Origin: Polaromonas glacialis
GTDB taxonomy: Bacteria > Pseudomonadota > Gammaproteobacteria > Burkholderiales > Burkholderiaceae_C
Assembly: GCF_000709345.1 (NCBI RefSeq)
Contig: NZ_KL448323.1
Coordinates: 2,424,346-2,488,345, forward strand
Direction: 5' to 3'
Length of the DNA: 64,000 nt
Part shown: one piece after another, positions 27,192-35,656 of the stretch
Layout: each line of letters starts with the position of its first letter
Numbering within the stretch: the first letter of the stretch is position 1
Translations under genes and position numbers: made by a program
The notes under the pieces: generated by a model
Seen by the model: the letters and a program-made list of their open reading frames with translations, nothing else
What the model was told of the DNA's origin: nothing
Database searches by the model: none

Positions 27192-28094
27192 TCAACCCGG
27201 TGCGCCCGAACCGCTCTGCAGCATCCTGCGCATGTCCTCGACCGACACGGAACTGAGCGCGCTCACCTTGAATTTTGGCCTGGCCTTCAGCGCATGCCCA
27301 TAAATGACCTCGAACGTCAGCGACAGCCGGCCGTCGCTGCCGGTCAGCTGCGTCGCCAGTTCTTGCGCCAGTTTTGCCTTCCACGCCCTGCCCCGCAAGC
27401 CGGGAAAGCGGGCCGGATGGAAATTGCGGCCAAGCTCGCCAAGCTCCTGCAGCAATCGCTCGGGCGTTTCATACGTCAGCGTGATGCGCTCCATGTCCAT
27501 CACCGGCTCGGCAAAGCCGGTTTGCACCAGCATGTCGCCCCAGTCGTGCATGTCGGTCAGTTCATGGCCGGCCGGTGGCCAGCCCAGGCGGGCGTACAGC
27601 GAACGCAACTCCCTGGCGGTATCGGGTCCGAGGCATGAAAACATCAGGAATCCATCGACCTTCAAGGCGCGGTGCCACTGGGCGAGCAGCGCCTGCGGAT
27701 CGGCCGATTCGTGCAGCGCCATGTTCGCCCACAGCATCTCCACGCTGTCCGGCGGCGGCATCTCGAAATGCACCGGCGCGGCGCGCCACTGGCTCGGGCT
27801 CCACCAGGGTTTCGCTATATTTTTAATAGCTACTTGCGCCCGTCCTTCTTGCGCTTCAGCAACAAAACATGCTGAATCCGGATAGATTTTCGCCAGTTCG
27901 GCATGCGCCTGCAGTCCGCCGCGCAAGGCGCCCCAATGCGCCCAGGCCTGCGGCCTGAGCTTGATCCACTCCAGCCGGCCCTGCATGCGGCTGGCGACTT
28001 CCTCATGCAGCCAGGGAGAAGTCAGGGGTGCCGTTCGCTGCCAGCGGCTGACGGCGTTGGGATCGAGCGTGGGCGGGCGCGAGGTGGTGGTCAT
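27192..28094 (-). CDS. BioC-like methyltransferase with degenerate SAM motif
   Basis: A 300-residue class I methyltransferase-fold protein resembling BioC (malonyl-ACP methyltransferase), with the later motifs intact: MLWANMALHE, FLMFSCLGPDTARELR and TDMHDWGDMLVQTGFAEPVMD. The glycine-rich motif I (DxGxGxG) is missing; the corresponding stretch reads RPQAWAHWGALRGG. Copy f of the AT-rich palindrome codes for the segment just after it. No other biotin gene is nearby; comF is divergent. The catalytic status is uncertain. Confidence 0.75.
   Translation of the reverse strand: MTTTSRPPTLDPNAVSRWQRTAPLTSPWLHEEVASRMQGRLEWIKLRPQAWAHWGALRGGLQAHAELAKIYPDSACFVAEAQEGRAQVAIKNIAKPWWSPSQWRAAPVHFEMPPPDSVEMLWANMALHESADPQALLAQWHRALKVDGFLMFSCLGPDTARELRSLYARLGWPPAGHELTDMHDWGDMLVQTGFAEPVMDMERITLTYETPERLLQELGELGRNFHPARFPGLRGRAWKAKLAQELATQLTGSDGRLSLTFEVIYGHALKARPKFKVSALSSVSVEDMRRMLQSGSGAPG
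27812..27880 (+). repeat. AT-rich palindromic repeat, copy f (inside BioC-like gene)
   Basis: GCTATATTTTTAATAGC then TACTTGCGCCCGTCCTTCTTGCGC, a strong match to the first two thirds of the family. It is read antisense and in frame by the methyltransferase gene (VAIKNIAKPW). Confidence 0.7.
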
Positions 28095-28139
28095 GAGGGG
28101 CGATGGTGGCACAAGGGGTCGGGCGAGTATATTGACACG

Positions 28140-28904
28140 GTGCGCCAACCCCTGTCCGCCCTTCGCCGATTCATGCCCCGCTTGCCGGGTCTTGTCAGCC
28201 AGTGCGCCGTCTGCCACGGCTGGCCGGCAGCGCAGGTCTGCCGGCCCTGTCTGGCGCGATTCATGACGGGCCAGCCCTGCTGCGCGGTGTGCGCACTTCC
28301 CCTGCCCGCGCTCTTGCCGGTCGAGCTGCCAGCGGCCCCGCGTCTTTGCGCCAGCTGCATGCGCCAGCGCCCGCCCGTGGACACCACGCTGGCCGCCGTG
28401 CCTTATGCCTATCCCTGGTCGGCGCTGATTTCACGCTACAAGTTTGGCGAGCAGCCCGGCTGGGCCGGTTTTTTTGCCGGCCTGCTGCTGCAGACGCCAG
28501 GCGTGGCCCAGGCACTGGGCGAGCTGGACACGCAGGACTGGCTCCTTCCCCTGCCGCTGTCGGCCGAGCGGCTGCAGACGCGCGGCTTCAACCAGGCCTG
28601 GGAACTGGCCAGCGCCCTGGCCCGCCAGTCCAGCACCCGGGGCCGGGCCGATACGCGGCTGCTGCTGCGGCTGAAGCACACGCGTCCGCAAAGCCAGCTC
28701 GGGCGGGAAGCGCGGCTGTCCAACGTCAGGGGCGCTTTCCAGGTCGATCCGCTGCGCGCCGGCGAACTGGCCGGCCGGCGCGTGGTGCTGGTAGACGATG
28801 TGATGACCAGCGGCGCATCGCTCTTTGCTGCGGCGCAGGCGCTGCGCGATGCCGGCGCGGCGCACATCACCGCGCTGGTCCTGGCGCGCACGGCGCCCGC
28901 CTAG
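28140..28904 (+). CDS. comF: ComF-family phosphoribosyltransferase-like protein
   Basis: ComF is linked to DNA uptake, probably acting on incoming single strands. The N-terminal zinc-finger cysteines (CAVC, CRPC, CAVC, CASC) precede a phosphoribosyltransferase domain with the PRPP loop VVLVDDVMTSGAS. The block LQTRGFNQA is typical of the family. The GTG at 28140 gives 254 residues and an N-terminus like that of relatives; the ATG at 28173 is an alternative. It is divergent from the BioC-like gene. Confidence 0.88.
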   Translation: MRQPLSALRRFMPRLPGLVSQCAVCHGWPAAQVCRPCLARFMTGQPCCAVCALPLPALLPVELPAAPRLCASCMRQRPPVDTTLAAVPYAYPWSALISRYKFGEQPGWAGFFAGLLLQTPGVAQALGELDTQDWLLPLPLSAERLQTRGFNQAWELASALARQSSTRGRADTRLLLRLKHTRPQSQLGREARLSNVRGAFQVDPLRAGELAGRRVVLVDDVMTSGASLFAAAQALRDAGAAHITALVLARTAPA

Positions 28905-28983
28905 AATCGCCGCTTCATTCACCGCCGCGTCCCGCACCGCCATGGGTTCGCCATCAAGGCGCGGCCATTCCCCTTTTCACCTC

Positions 28984-29463
28984 ATGTTCAATATCGTCCT
29001 GGTCGAGCCCGAGATTCCGCCCAACACCGGCAACGTGATTCGCCTGGCGGCCAACACCGGCTGCCGGCTGCACCTGGTCGAGCCGCTGGGCTTTTCGATG
29101 GACGACAAGCACATGCGCCGCGCCGGGCTTGACTACCACGAGTACGCCCAGGTGCTGCGCCACGCCAGCTGGCCGGCTTTCCTGGCCAGCCAGCAGCCGC
29201 CCTTTGAGCGGCTGTTCGCCCTGACCACGCAGGGCGCCGGCAACATGTACAACGCCCGTTTCTTGCCGGGCGACTGGCTGGTGTTCGGCTCTGAAACCAA
29301 AGGGCTGGCGCCTGAAGTGCGCGCGTCGTTTGGCCTGGGCCAGCGCCTGAAGGTGCCGATGCTGCCCGGCCAGCGCAGCCTGAACCTGTCCAACACCGTG
29401 GCCGTCACCGTGTTCGAGGCCTGGCGGCAAAACGGCTTTGCCGGCACCACCCTGCCCGGCTGA
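28984..29463 (+). CDS. trmL: tRNA (cytidine/uridine-34 2'-O)-methyltransferase TrmL
   Basis: SPOUT-family enzyme that methylates the wobble ribose of leucine tRNAs. The N-terminus MFNIVLVEPEIPPNTGN starts at 28984. The knot-forming motifs FGSETKGL and MLPGQRSLNLSNTVAV appear in the C-terminal half. The length of 159 residues is standard. The longer frame upstream overlaps the comF end and is rejected. Confidence 0.94.
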   Translation: MFNIVLVEPEIPPNTGNVIRLAANTGCRLHLVEPLGFSMDDKHMRRAGLDYHEYAQVLRHASWPAFLASQQPPFERLFALTTQGAGNMYNARFLPGDWLVFGSETKGLAPEVRASFGLGQRLKVPMLPGQRSLNLSNTVAVTVFEAWRQNGFAGTTLPG

Positions 29464-29478
29464 TTCAGCCCACGGGTT

Positions 29479-29934
29479 TCACGGATAGCGCCGCACCAGC
29501 GCTTCGGCCACGCACACTGGCTTGGCCGCGCCTTCGCGCTCGACCGTCACGTCCCACGCCATCTGCAGGCCGCCCGCCTCGATGGGCTGGGCGCTCAGCA
29601 GCTTCATGCGTGCGCGCAGACGGCTGCCAACCACCACGGGCGCCATGAAACGCACCTTGTTCAGGCCATAGTTCACGCCCATGCGGGACTCGATAATTTC
29701 CATCGACGACTCGAAAAACCGGGGCAGCAGCGACAGCGTCAGATAGCCGTGGGCAATCGTTGCGCCAAACGGCCCGGCGGCGGCTTTTTCAGGATCGACA
29801 TGAATCCACTGGTGGTCGCCTGTGGCCTCGGCAAACAGGTTGACCTGCTGCTGCGTGATCGTGATCCAGTCGCTGACGGCGACTTCCTGGCCCACGCAGG
29901 CCGCCAGATCTGGCAGGGTTTGAAAGGTTTTCAT
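29479..29934 (-). CDS. MaoC-like (R)-specific hydratase domain protein
   Basis: A 151-residue hot-dog-fold protein. The MaoC/PhaJ signature is clear: the catalytic Asp and His fall in EATGDHQWIHVD near residues 37-48, followed by FGATIAHGYLTLSL. Proteins of this type hydrate trans-2-enoyl-CoA substrates. The start could be the ATG at 29934 or the one at 29937. It is convergent with trmL and has no fatty-acid gene next to it, so the substrate is open. Confidence 0.88.
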   Translation of the reverse strand: MKTFQTLPDLAACVGQEVAVSDWITITQQQVNLFAEATGDHQWIHVDPEKAAAGPFGATIAHGYLTLSLLPRFFESSMEIIESRMGVNYGLNKVRFMAPVVVGSRLRARMKLLSAQPIEAGGLQMAWDVTVEREGAAKPVCVAEALVRRYP

Positions 29935-30141
29935 CATGGCACTGTAGCGGGATGGCCGGCATTGGAAACAGGCCGGGTGTCGATTGGGCGACAGCCCTGG
30001 CGCCAAAACACGGCCGGTAAAAATCTCGTCCGATGCGGGCGGCGCCCGGCTTTTCCGCTATCGTTGCCGGATGCATGCACCCCATGAGACGTTTCTCCAG
30101 CCCCGGCGGCTTGCCCGCACGGCATCGCCCGCGAGTCCTGA

Positions 30142-31965
30142 ATGAACCACGCACCCGACTGGCTGATCAACAGCTTTATCTACCTCGCCGCCGCCGTGGT
30201 CGCCGTGCCGCTGGCGAAAAAGCTCGGCCTGGGCTCGATCATCGGCTACCTGGCCGCCGGCATCGCCATCGGCCCGTGGGGGCTCGGGCTGGTCACCAAT
30301 GTGCAGGACATCCTGCATTTCGCCGAGTTCGGCGTGGTGCTGATGCTTTTCCTGATCGGCCTGGAGCTGGAGCCCCAGCGGCTGTGGAACCTGCGCCGGC
30401 CCATCTTTGGCTGGGGCAGCGCCCAGTTGCTGAGCTGCGCCGCGCTGCTGACCGGCACCGCCATGGCATTTGGCATCGGCTGGCCGGTCGCGCTGGTCGC
30501 CGGCCTGGGGCTGGCGCTGTCCTCGACCGCGATTGCGCTGCAGTCGATCAACGAGCGCAACCTGATGCGCACCTCCAGCGGCCAGGCCGGCTTTTCGATC
30601 CTGCTGTTCCAGGACGTGGCGGCCATCCCTATCCTGGCGCTGATGCCGCTCCTGGGCACGCTTGGAGAAGGAAATGAAACCATCACGCACACCAGCCGTG
30701 CATTTGAAGCTCTGAAAATCATAGCAAGCATCGGCGGCATCATTCTGGGCGGCCGGCTGCTGCTGCGCCCGGTGCTGCGCTGGATCGCCAACAGCGGCAC
30801 GCCCGAGATATTCACCGCCGCGTCGCTGCTGCTGGTGGTCGGCATTGCCGCCTTGATGCAACTGGTCGGCCTGTCGATGGCGCTGGGCGCATTTCTGGCC
30901 GGCGTGCTGCTGGCCGAAAGCGAATACCGCCGCGAACTGGAAACCGACATCGAGCCGTTCAAGGCCTTGCTGCTCGGCCTTTTTTTCATTGCGGTGGGCA
31001 TGAGCATCGACTTTGGCGTGCTGTGGAAATTCCCCGGGCAGATGCTCGCCATCCTGGCCGGCTTCCTGGGGCTGAAGCTGCTGGCCATCTACGGACTTGC
31101 TTATGCGATGAAACTGCCCTACCAGGAGCGGCCGGTGTTTGCGCTGCTGCTGGCGCAGGGCGGCGAATTTGCCTTCGTGGTGTTCCAGGCCGCTGCCGGC
31201 GCCCGGGTGTTTTCAGCCGAAACCGCCTCGCTGCTGATCGGCGCCGTGGCGCTGTCGATGCTCATCAGCCCGCTGCTGCTGGTGGCCATCGACAAGCTGC
31301 TGCTGCCGCGCTATGCCAACGGAAAAAAAACCACGCTGGAGGAAATCTCGGAGCCGCAGGAGGCGCCGGTCATCATTGCCGGCTTTGGCCGCTATGGCCA
31401 GATCGTCGGCCGCATGCTGCTGGCGCAGGGCATTTCGGCCACGGTGCTTGACCATGACGCCGATATGATCGAGACCATCCGCACCTTCGGCTACCGCGTG
31501 TTCTACGGCGACGCCACCCGGCTCGATTTGCTGCGCACGGCGGGCGCGGCGCAGGCAAAGATTCTGGTGCTGTCGGTCGATGACGTGGAGCAGTCGCTGA
31601 AGATCGTCGACATGGTCAAGGAGAATTTTCCACAGCTCCAAATCGTTGCCCGTGCGCGGGATGTGCCGCACTGGAACGCGCTGCGCGACCGGGGCGTGAT
31701 GCGCGTCGAGCGCGAGCTGTTCGAGTCCAGCCTGCGCAGCGCCCGCACCGTGCTCGAACTGCTGGGCCAGCCGCAGATGGCCGCGCAACAGGCCGCCGAA
31801 CGGTTCCGCCAGCACAACCTGGCGCTGTTCGAGCAGATGTACCCGCACCGCAACAACCGCGAAAAATTCATTGCCGTTGCCAAACAGGGACGGATGCAGC
31901 TGGAAGCGCAGATGAAGCAGGAGCGCGAGCAGCTGGCGCAGCAGGCCAGAGACGCGCAGGGCTGA
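30142..31965 (+). CDS. Kef-type cation:proton antiporter with TrkA-N domain
   Basis: A 607-residue CPA2-family antiporter like KefB/KefC. About twelve spans fill residues 1-385 (for example LGSIIGYLAAGIAIGPWGLGL and LFLIGLELEP). A cytosolic NAD-binding RCK domain then begins at VIIAGFGRYGQIVGR, with a second acidic motif near LDHDAD. It ends in a Gln/Arg-rich helix. No KefF/KefG partner is adjacent. A possible decayed copy of the AT-rich palindrome lies at 30668-30728. Confidence 0.92.
   Translation: MNHAPDWLINSFIYLAAAVVAVPLAKKLGLGSIIGYLAAGIAIGPWGLGLVTNVQDILHFAEFGVVLMLFLIGLELEPQRLWNLRRPIFGWGSAQLLSCAALLTGTAMAFGIGWPVALVAGLGLALSSTAIALQSINERNLMRTSSGQAGFSILLFQDVAAIPILALMPLLGTLGEGNETITHTSRAFEALKIIASIGGIILGGRLLLRPVLRWIANSGTPEIFTAASLLLVVGIAALMQLVGLSMALGAFLAGVLLAESEYRRELETDIEPFKALLLGLFFIAVGMSIDFGVLWKFPGQMLAILAGFLGLKLLAIYGLAYAMKLPYQERPVFALLLAQGGEFAFVVFQAAAGARVFSAETASLLIGAVALSMLISPLLLVAIDKLLLPRYANGKKTTLEEISEPQEAPVIIAGFGRYGQIVGRMLLAQGISATVLDHDADMIETIRTFGYRVFYGDATRLDLLRTAGAAQAKILVLSVDDVEQSLKIVDMVKENFPQLQIVARARDVPHWNALRDRGVMRVERELFESSLRSARTVLELLGQPQMAAQQAAERFRQHNLALFEQMYPHRNNREKFIAVAKQGRMQLEAQMKQEREQLAQQARDAQG
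30668..30728 (-). repeat. Possible decayed AT-rich palindromic repeat, copy g (inside kef gene)
   Basis: On the minus strand it reads GCTATGATTTTCAGAGCTTC and later GTGTGCGTGATGG, with the right block order but several mismatches. Confidence 0.35.
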
Positions 31966-32033
31966 AATATTGATCAAATAGGGGTTTTGCGCAATACACG
32001 CCAGCGCAATCAGCTATTATTTATATAGCATTC
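31966..32033 (-). repeat. AT-rich palindromic repeat, copy h (intergenic)
   Basis: On the minus strand: GCTATATAAATAATAGC, GATTGCGC, ATTGCGCAA and CCCCTATTTGATCAA. It fills the gap between the kef gene and the next gene. Confidence 0.8.
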
Positions 32034-32085
32034 ACACCATTCCGGCCAGCCGCTGCCGGTCATGCAAAACCTGAAGGATTCGCCC

Positions 32086-33030
32086 ATGACCCACCCTGCC
32101 CCTAGCGTCCTGAGCGCCGCCGACACCGCACGCGCCTTGCCCTACCCGGCGCTGGCGCGGGAGATTGAAGCCTTGTTGCGCGACCCGGCGGTGGTCGTTC
32201 CGGCGCGCATCGTGCAGGCGCTGCCGGGCGGCGGCAGCCTGTTTGTCATGCCGGCGGTCGATGCCCGCGTCGCCATCACCAAGCTCATCACCTTCACGCC
32301 GGACAACGCCGGGCGCGGCCTGCCCAGCATCCAGGGCGACATCGTGGTGTTCGACGTGGCCACCGGCCGCCGGGTGGCGATTCTGGACGGGCCGACGGTG
32401 ACCGCGCGCCGCACGGCGGCCGTGTCGCTGCTCGCTGCGCAAAAGCTGGCCAGGCGTACCGACGGCCCCTTGCTGATCGTCGGGGCGGGCGTGCAGGGCC
32501 GCGCCCATCTGGAAGCCTTTCACGCCGGGCTGGGCCTGCGGGAAGTGTGGGTCGCTTCACGCAACCCGGCCAGTGCCGATGCCTTGGTGCGGCATGCCCA
32601 GGCACTGGGCCTGCGCGCCCGCCGGGTCGATGACGCCGACGCCGCGCTGGCCGACTGTCCGCTGGTCGTCAGCACCACGCCAGCGCAGCAGGTGGCCTTG
32701 CGCGCCATGCCTGCGCTTGACGCATTTGTCGCTGCCGTGGGCGCCTTCACGCCGGCCATGGTGGAGTGGGATGCCGCGATTTGCCGCCGGCTGGCGGCAG
32801 AAGGCACGCTCGTGGTCGATACCCGCGACGCCGACCATGAAGCCGGCGACCTGCTGCAAGCGGGCATCGACGTAGCAGCCCTGCCGACGCTGGCCGATGT
32901 GGTCGGCGGCACCGCTGCCTGGACCGGCCAGGCCGCACGCCGTGCCAGCGGGCCGGTCTTTTTCAAAAGCTGCGGCTGGGGAGGCTGGGACCTGGCTGCT
33001 GCGCGATGCATGACCCGCTTGGCCCCATGA
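32086..33030 (+). CDS. Ornithine cyclodeaminase / mu-crystallin family enzyme
   Basis: A 314-residue NAD(P)-dependent imine reductase or deaminase of the ornithine-cyclodeaminase family. The substrate-side blocks FVMPAVDARVAITKLITFTPDN and the GPTVTARRTAAVS segment are present, with the dinucleotide fold IVGAGVQGRAHLEAF near residue 130. The ATG at 32086 is supported by AAGGA eight bases upstream. The family includes ketimine reductases and delta-1-pyrroline-2-carboxylate reductases, and I cannot choose among them. Flanked by repeat copies h and i, with no cotranscribed partner. Confidence 0.85.
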   Translation: MTHPAPSVLSAADTARALPYPALAREIEALLRDPAVVVPARIVQALPGGGSLFVMPAVDARVAITKLITFTPDNAGRGLPSIQGDIVVFDVATGRRVAILDGPTVTARRTAAVSLLAAQKLARRTDGPLLIVGAGVQGRAHLEAFHAGLGLREVWVASRNPASADALVRHAQALGLRARRVDDADAALADCPLVVSTTPAQQVALRAMPALDAFVAAVGAFTPAMVEWDAAICRRLAAEGTLVVDTRDADHEAGDLLQAGIDVAALPTLADVVGGTAAWTGQAARRASGPVFFKSCGWGGWDLAAARCMTRLAP

Positions 33031-33084
33031 ATCTATCAAACCGGACAATGCGGACGATGACGGGCTGCGCAAGACGATTTGCTC

Positions 33085-33155
33085 CGAAAATGTGAATAAA
33101 ACAACCCTCTTGCGCAGTAAGTACGGGCATTAGCAGCTATTTATTTTATAGCATC
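33085..33155 (-). repeat. AT-rich palindromic repeat, copy i (intergenic)
   Basis: On the minus strand: GCTATAAAATAAATAGC, GCTAATGCCCGTACTTACTGCGCAAG. It touches the stop codon of the TauE/SafE gene. Confidence 0.75.
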
Positions 33156-33909
33156 AAAGCAAGCCGTCCGACAGCAGCTTGACGCCCGTCAGGAACATGC
33201 CGCCGTACAGGATGCGGTAAAACCAGAGCGGGCTGATGGTCCGGGCCATGCGAACGCCCACCCACACGCCGATGGGTGCCAGCGGCAGCAGCACCAGCGA
33301 GGTCGCCATGTTGCGCCAGTCCAGCAAGCCAAGCCAGGCGTAGGGAATCCATTTCGACAGGTTGATGACAAAGAAGAAAAACGCCATGGTGGCGGTGAAC
33401 CTGACCGGGCTCAGGCGCAGCGGAATCACATACGCGCTGATCGGCGGACCGCCGGCATGGGCGACGAAGCTGGTGAAGCCCGAGGTCACGGTCAGCAGCG
33501 CGCCCAGCCATTTCGGCGGCGGCGGGCTCTCAGGCCGGGGCGGAAACAGCAGGCGCTGCGCCAGGAACAGCAGCGTGAAACCGCCGACGATGGCCGCGAC
33601 CGTGTGCGCATCGAGCACCCGGAACAGCAGCGCGCCCGCCACCGTTCCCATCAGGCCGAAGGGCACAAGGAACTTCAGGAACGCAAAGTCGAAATCCTTG
33701 CGAAACGCAGCGATGCCCAGCAGGTCCATCAGCAGCAGCAAGGGCATCAGGATGGCGGCGGCCTCGGGCACCGTGACGGCGAGTGCCATCATCGGCACGG
33801 CCAGCGAGCCAAAGCCGGCGCCAAAACCGCTCTTGCTGATGCCCAGCAGCAGCACCGCAGGCACGGCGACGGCGTAGAAGTAAGGGTCGGTGATCAGCGG
33901 AAAGTCCAC
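33154..33909 (-). CDS. TauE/SafE-family permease
   Basis: A 251-residue membrane protein with about seven to eight spans, of the TSUP (TauE/SafE) family that exports or imports sulfonates, sulfite or organosulfur compounds. The N-terminal SKSGFGAGFGSLAVP and the central TSGFTSFVAHAGGPP repeat motifs are characteristic. The start is a GTG at 33909. No sulfur-metabolism gene adjoins it, so the substrate is not known. Confidence 0.88.
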   Translation of the reverse strand: MDFPLITDPYFYAVAVPAVLLLGISKSGFGAGFGSLAVPMMALAVTVPEAAAILMPLLLLMDLLGIAAFRKDFDFAFLKFLVPFGLMGTVAGALLFRVLDAHTVAAIVGGFTLLFLAQRLLFPPRPESPPPPKWLGALLTVTSGFTSFVAHAGGPPISAYVIPLRLSPVRFTATMAFFFFVINLSKWIPYAWLGLLDWRNMATSLVLLPLAPIGVWVGVRMARTISPLWFYRILYGGMFLTGVKLLSDGLL

Positions 33910-34038
33910 GGCGGCACGTCTTTCTGGTCCGAACCGTGTGGCAAGGCGGAAGTAGAAGAAGAAGAAAAAAACTGCGCCATGTTAACCGCCATGAAGGCCT
34001 GGGCCATGGCCGGCGCCCGGCACGGGGACAATGGCCGC

Positions 34039-34680
34039 ATGCTTGTTGACATTCAATCCTGGGGAGAAACGCTGCGCCTGGTGGTCGAACTGGCGGGCAC
34101 CACCGCCTTTGCCGTATCAGGCCTGCTGGAAGCGGCGCGCAAGCGGCTCGATGCCGTCGGCGTCTGCGTGGTCGCCTTCCTGACGGCGTTTGGCGGCGGC
34201 ACGCTGCGCGACCTGCTGCTGGACCGGCGGCCTTTTTTCTGGGTCCAGCATGTGGAACTACTCTGGGGCGTGATGGCGCTGTGCGTGCTGGCCATGCTGT
34301 TCTTGCGCCAGCAGCATTTCGAGGTGACCGAAAAGGCCATTCAGTGGCCCGATGCGCTGGGGCTGGGGCTGTTCGCGGCCACCGGCGTTCACCTGGCGCT
34401 GGTTGACGGGATGCCGCTGCTGGTGGCCGTGCTGCTGGGCGTGATCACCGGCGTGTTCGGCGGCGTGCTGCGCGACATGGTCTGCAACGAAGTGCCCACG
34501 GCCTTCCGTGACCACCGGCCCTATGCCGTCTGCGCCTTTGCCGGCGGCTGGGTTTACGCAGGGCTCTGGCTGCTGGACGCGCCGGGCTGGATGGCGCTGG
34601 TGGCCTGCGTGGTCACCACGGCCGGATTGCGCCTCGTGGCGCTGTGGCGCAACTGGGAACTGCCGGCCTGGCGGGTGTGA
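34039..34680 (+). CDS. UPF0126 / TRIC-like membrane protein
   Basis: A 213-residue protein with seven hydrophobic segments and two inverted copies of the UPF0126 domain. Each domain carries the glycine-rich signature: AFGGGTLRDLLLDRRPFFW in the first and GVFGGVLRDMVCNEVP in the second. Bacterial relatives are trimeric cation channels of the TRIC type. The ATG at 34039 was chosen because the frame upstream is polar and low-complexity. It is divergent from the TauE/SafE gene. Confidence 0.88.
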   Translation: MLVDIQSWGETLRLVVELAGTTAFAVSGLLEAARKRLDAVGVCVVAFLTAFGGGTLRDLLLDRRPFFWVQHVELLWGVMALCVLAMLFLRQQHFEVTEKAIQWPDALGLGLFAATGVHLALVDGMPLLVAVLLGVITGVFGGVLRDMVCNEVPTAFRDHRPYAVCAFAGGWVYAGLWLLDAPGWMALVACVVTTAGLRLVALWRNWELPAWRV

Positions 34681-34720
34681 GGGAATCCAATTCAAGTCGA
34701 CCAGCCTGGCACCATCGGCT

Positions 34721-34942
34721 TCAGGACTTGCGCGATCCCATCACCAGCACGATGGCACCCAGGACAATGGCGCCCAGGCTCAGCCACTGGGGAATGTTCA
34801 CCGCCTTCTTTTCGGTGACGGTCAGTTCCATGGGGCCGATTTTGGCGGCGGTCGTGTCCTGGGTGAAACTGAATCCGCCAGTGAAAAATCCAGCCAGGCC
34901 GGCCACGATCAAAATAATGCCTGCAATGCGCGCTGCGTTCAT
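34721..34942 (-). CDS. Small two-span membrane protein
   Basis: A 73-residue protein starting at 34942 with AAGGA well placed upstream. It has a span at residues 5-22, a polar loop with KIGPMELTVTEKKAV and a span at residues 50-68, ending GSRKS. It resembles the small DUF3185-type membrane proteins, but I am not certain of the family. Function unknown. Confidence 0.65.
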   Translation of the reverse strand: MNAARIAGIILIVAGLAGFFTGGFSFTQDTTAAKIGPMELTVTEKKAVNIPQWLSLGAIVLGAIVLVMGSRKS

Positions 34943-35123
34943 CGAAATTTCCTTGCCGGGCGGGTGGGTCGATGGGCGGCACTGACCGGAATTGCACCGC
35001 CCTGCGGGTAATGTACGGCCTTTGCATGGCTTGTCCTTCACCCGGGCCGTCAGGCTGGACGGGAAACCGCAGTCAAATCATCACGCACGCAATGGAAAAA
35101 GCCTGCGTGATAGGCTCTGGCCC

Positions 35124-35558
35124 ATGTTTACGCCCTCACAAGCCGACGTTCGCCGGTTTTTTTGCTCTGTTTATGCCAAGTCCCGCACCAGTCAACCGCT
35201 GGAAGCTATTGAAACCATAGCAAGCCAGTGGATCGACGAACATCCCGAATACCAGGCCGACTTCATGAACATGGATACGGCGCTTGAAAAGGTTTATGGC
35301 GTGGAAGGCGGCCATACCAATCCTTTCCTGCACCTGTCGATGCACCTGTCCATCAGCGAGCAGTGCTCGATTGACCAGCCGCGCGGCATCCGCCAGGCCG
35401 TTGAATTGCTGACCGCGCGGCGCCGTTCGCTGCACGATGCGCACCATGAAGCGATGGAGTGCCTGGGCCGGATGGTCTGGGAAAGCCAGCGCTCAGGCCG
35501 GCCGCCCGATGGCGCGGCATACATCGAATGCGTGCAGCGCCAGGCCACCAAAGACTGA
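35124..35558 (+). CDS. DUF1841 protein
   Basis: A 144-residue soluble protein of the DUF1841 family, recognisable from HTNPFLHLSMHLSISEQ and the QPRGI..AV.LL block. It is conserved in beta- and gamma-proteobacteria with no known function. The ATG at 35124 (MFTPSQADVRRFF) matches the expected N-terminus. Residues 27-37 (LEAIETIASQ) coincide with a possible decayed copy of the AT-rich palindrome. Confidence 0.85.
   Translation: MFTPSQADVRRFFCSVYAKSRTSQPLEAIETIASQWIDEHPEYQADFMNMDTALEKVYGVEGGHTNPFLHLSMHLSISEQCSIDQPRGIRQAVELLTARRRSLHDAHHEAMECLGRMVWESQRSGRPPDGAAYIECVQRQATKD
35155..35222 (-). repeat. Possible decayed AT-rich palindromic repeat, copy j (inside DUF1841 gene)
   Basis: On the minus strand: GCTATGGTTTCAATAGC, then CCAGCGG and TGGTGCGG. 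The palindrome is good but the remainder is weak. Confidence 0.4.
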
Positions 35559-35600
35559 GATGGAGCAGGCATTGGGCCTGACAAGACGATAGTCACGCAC

Positions 35601-35628
35601 AAAAAAGCCGCTGGTCCAGCGGCTTTTT
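35601..35628. terminator. Bidirectional terminator between DUF1841 and cytochrome c genes
   Basis: AAAAAGCCGCTGG (35602-35614) and CCAGCGGCTTTTT (35616-35628) form a stem flanked by A- and T-runs, serving the two convergent genes. Confidence 0.9.
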
Positions 35629-35656
35629 CCTTGCATTCGCGCCAGTGTTCGCAGGA

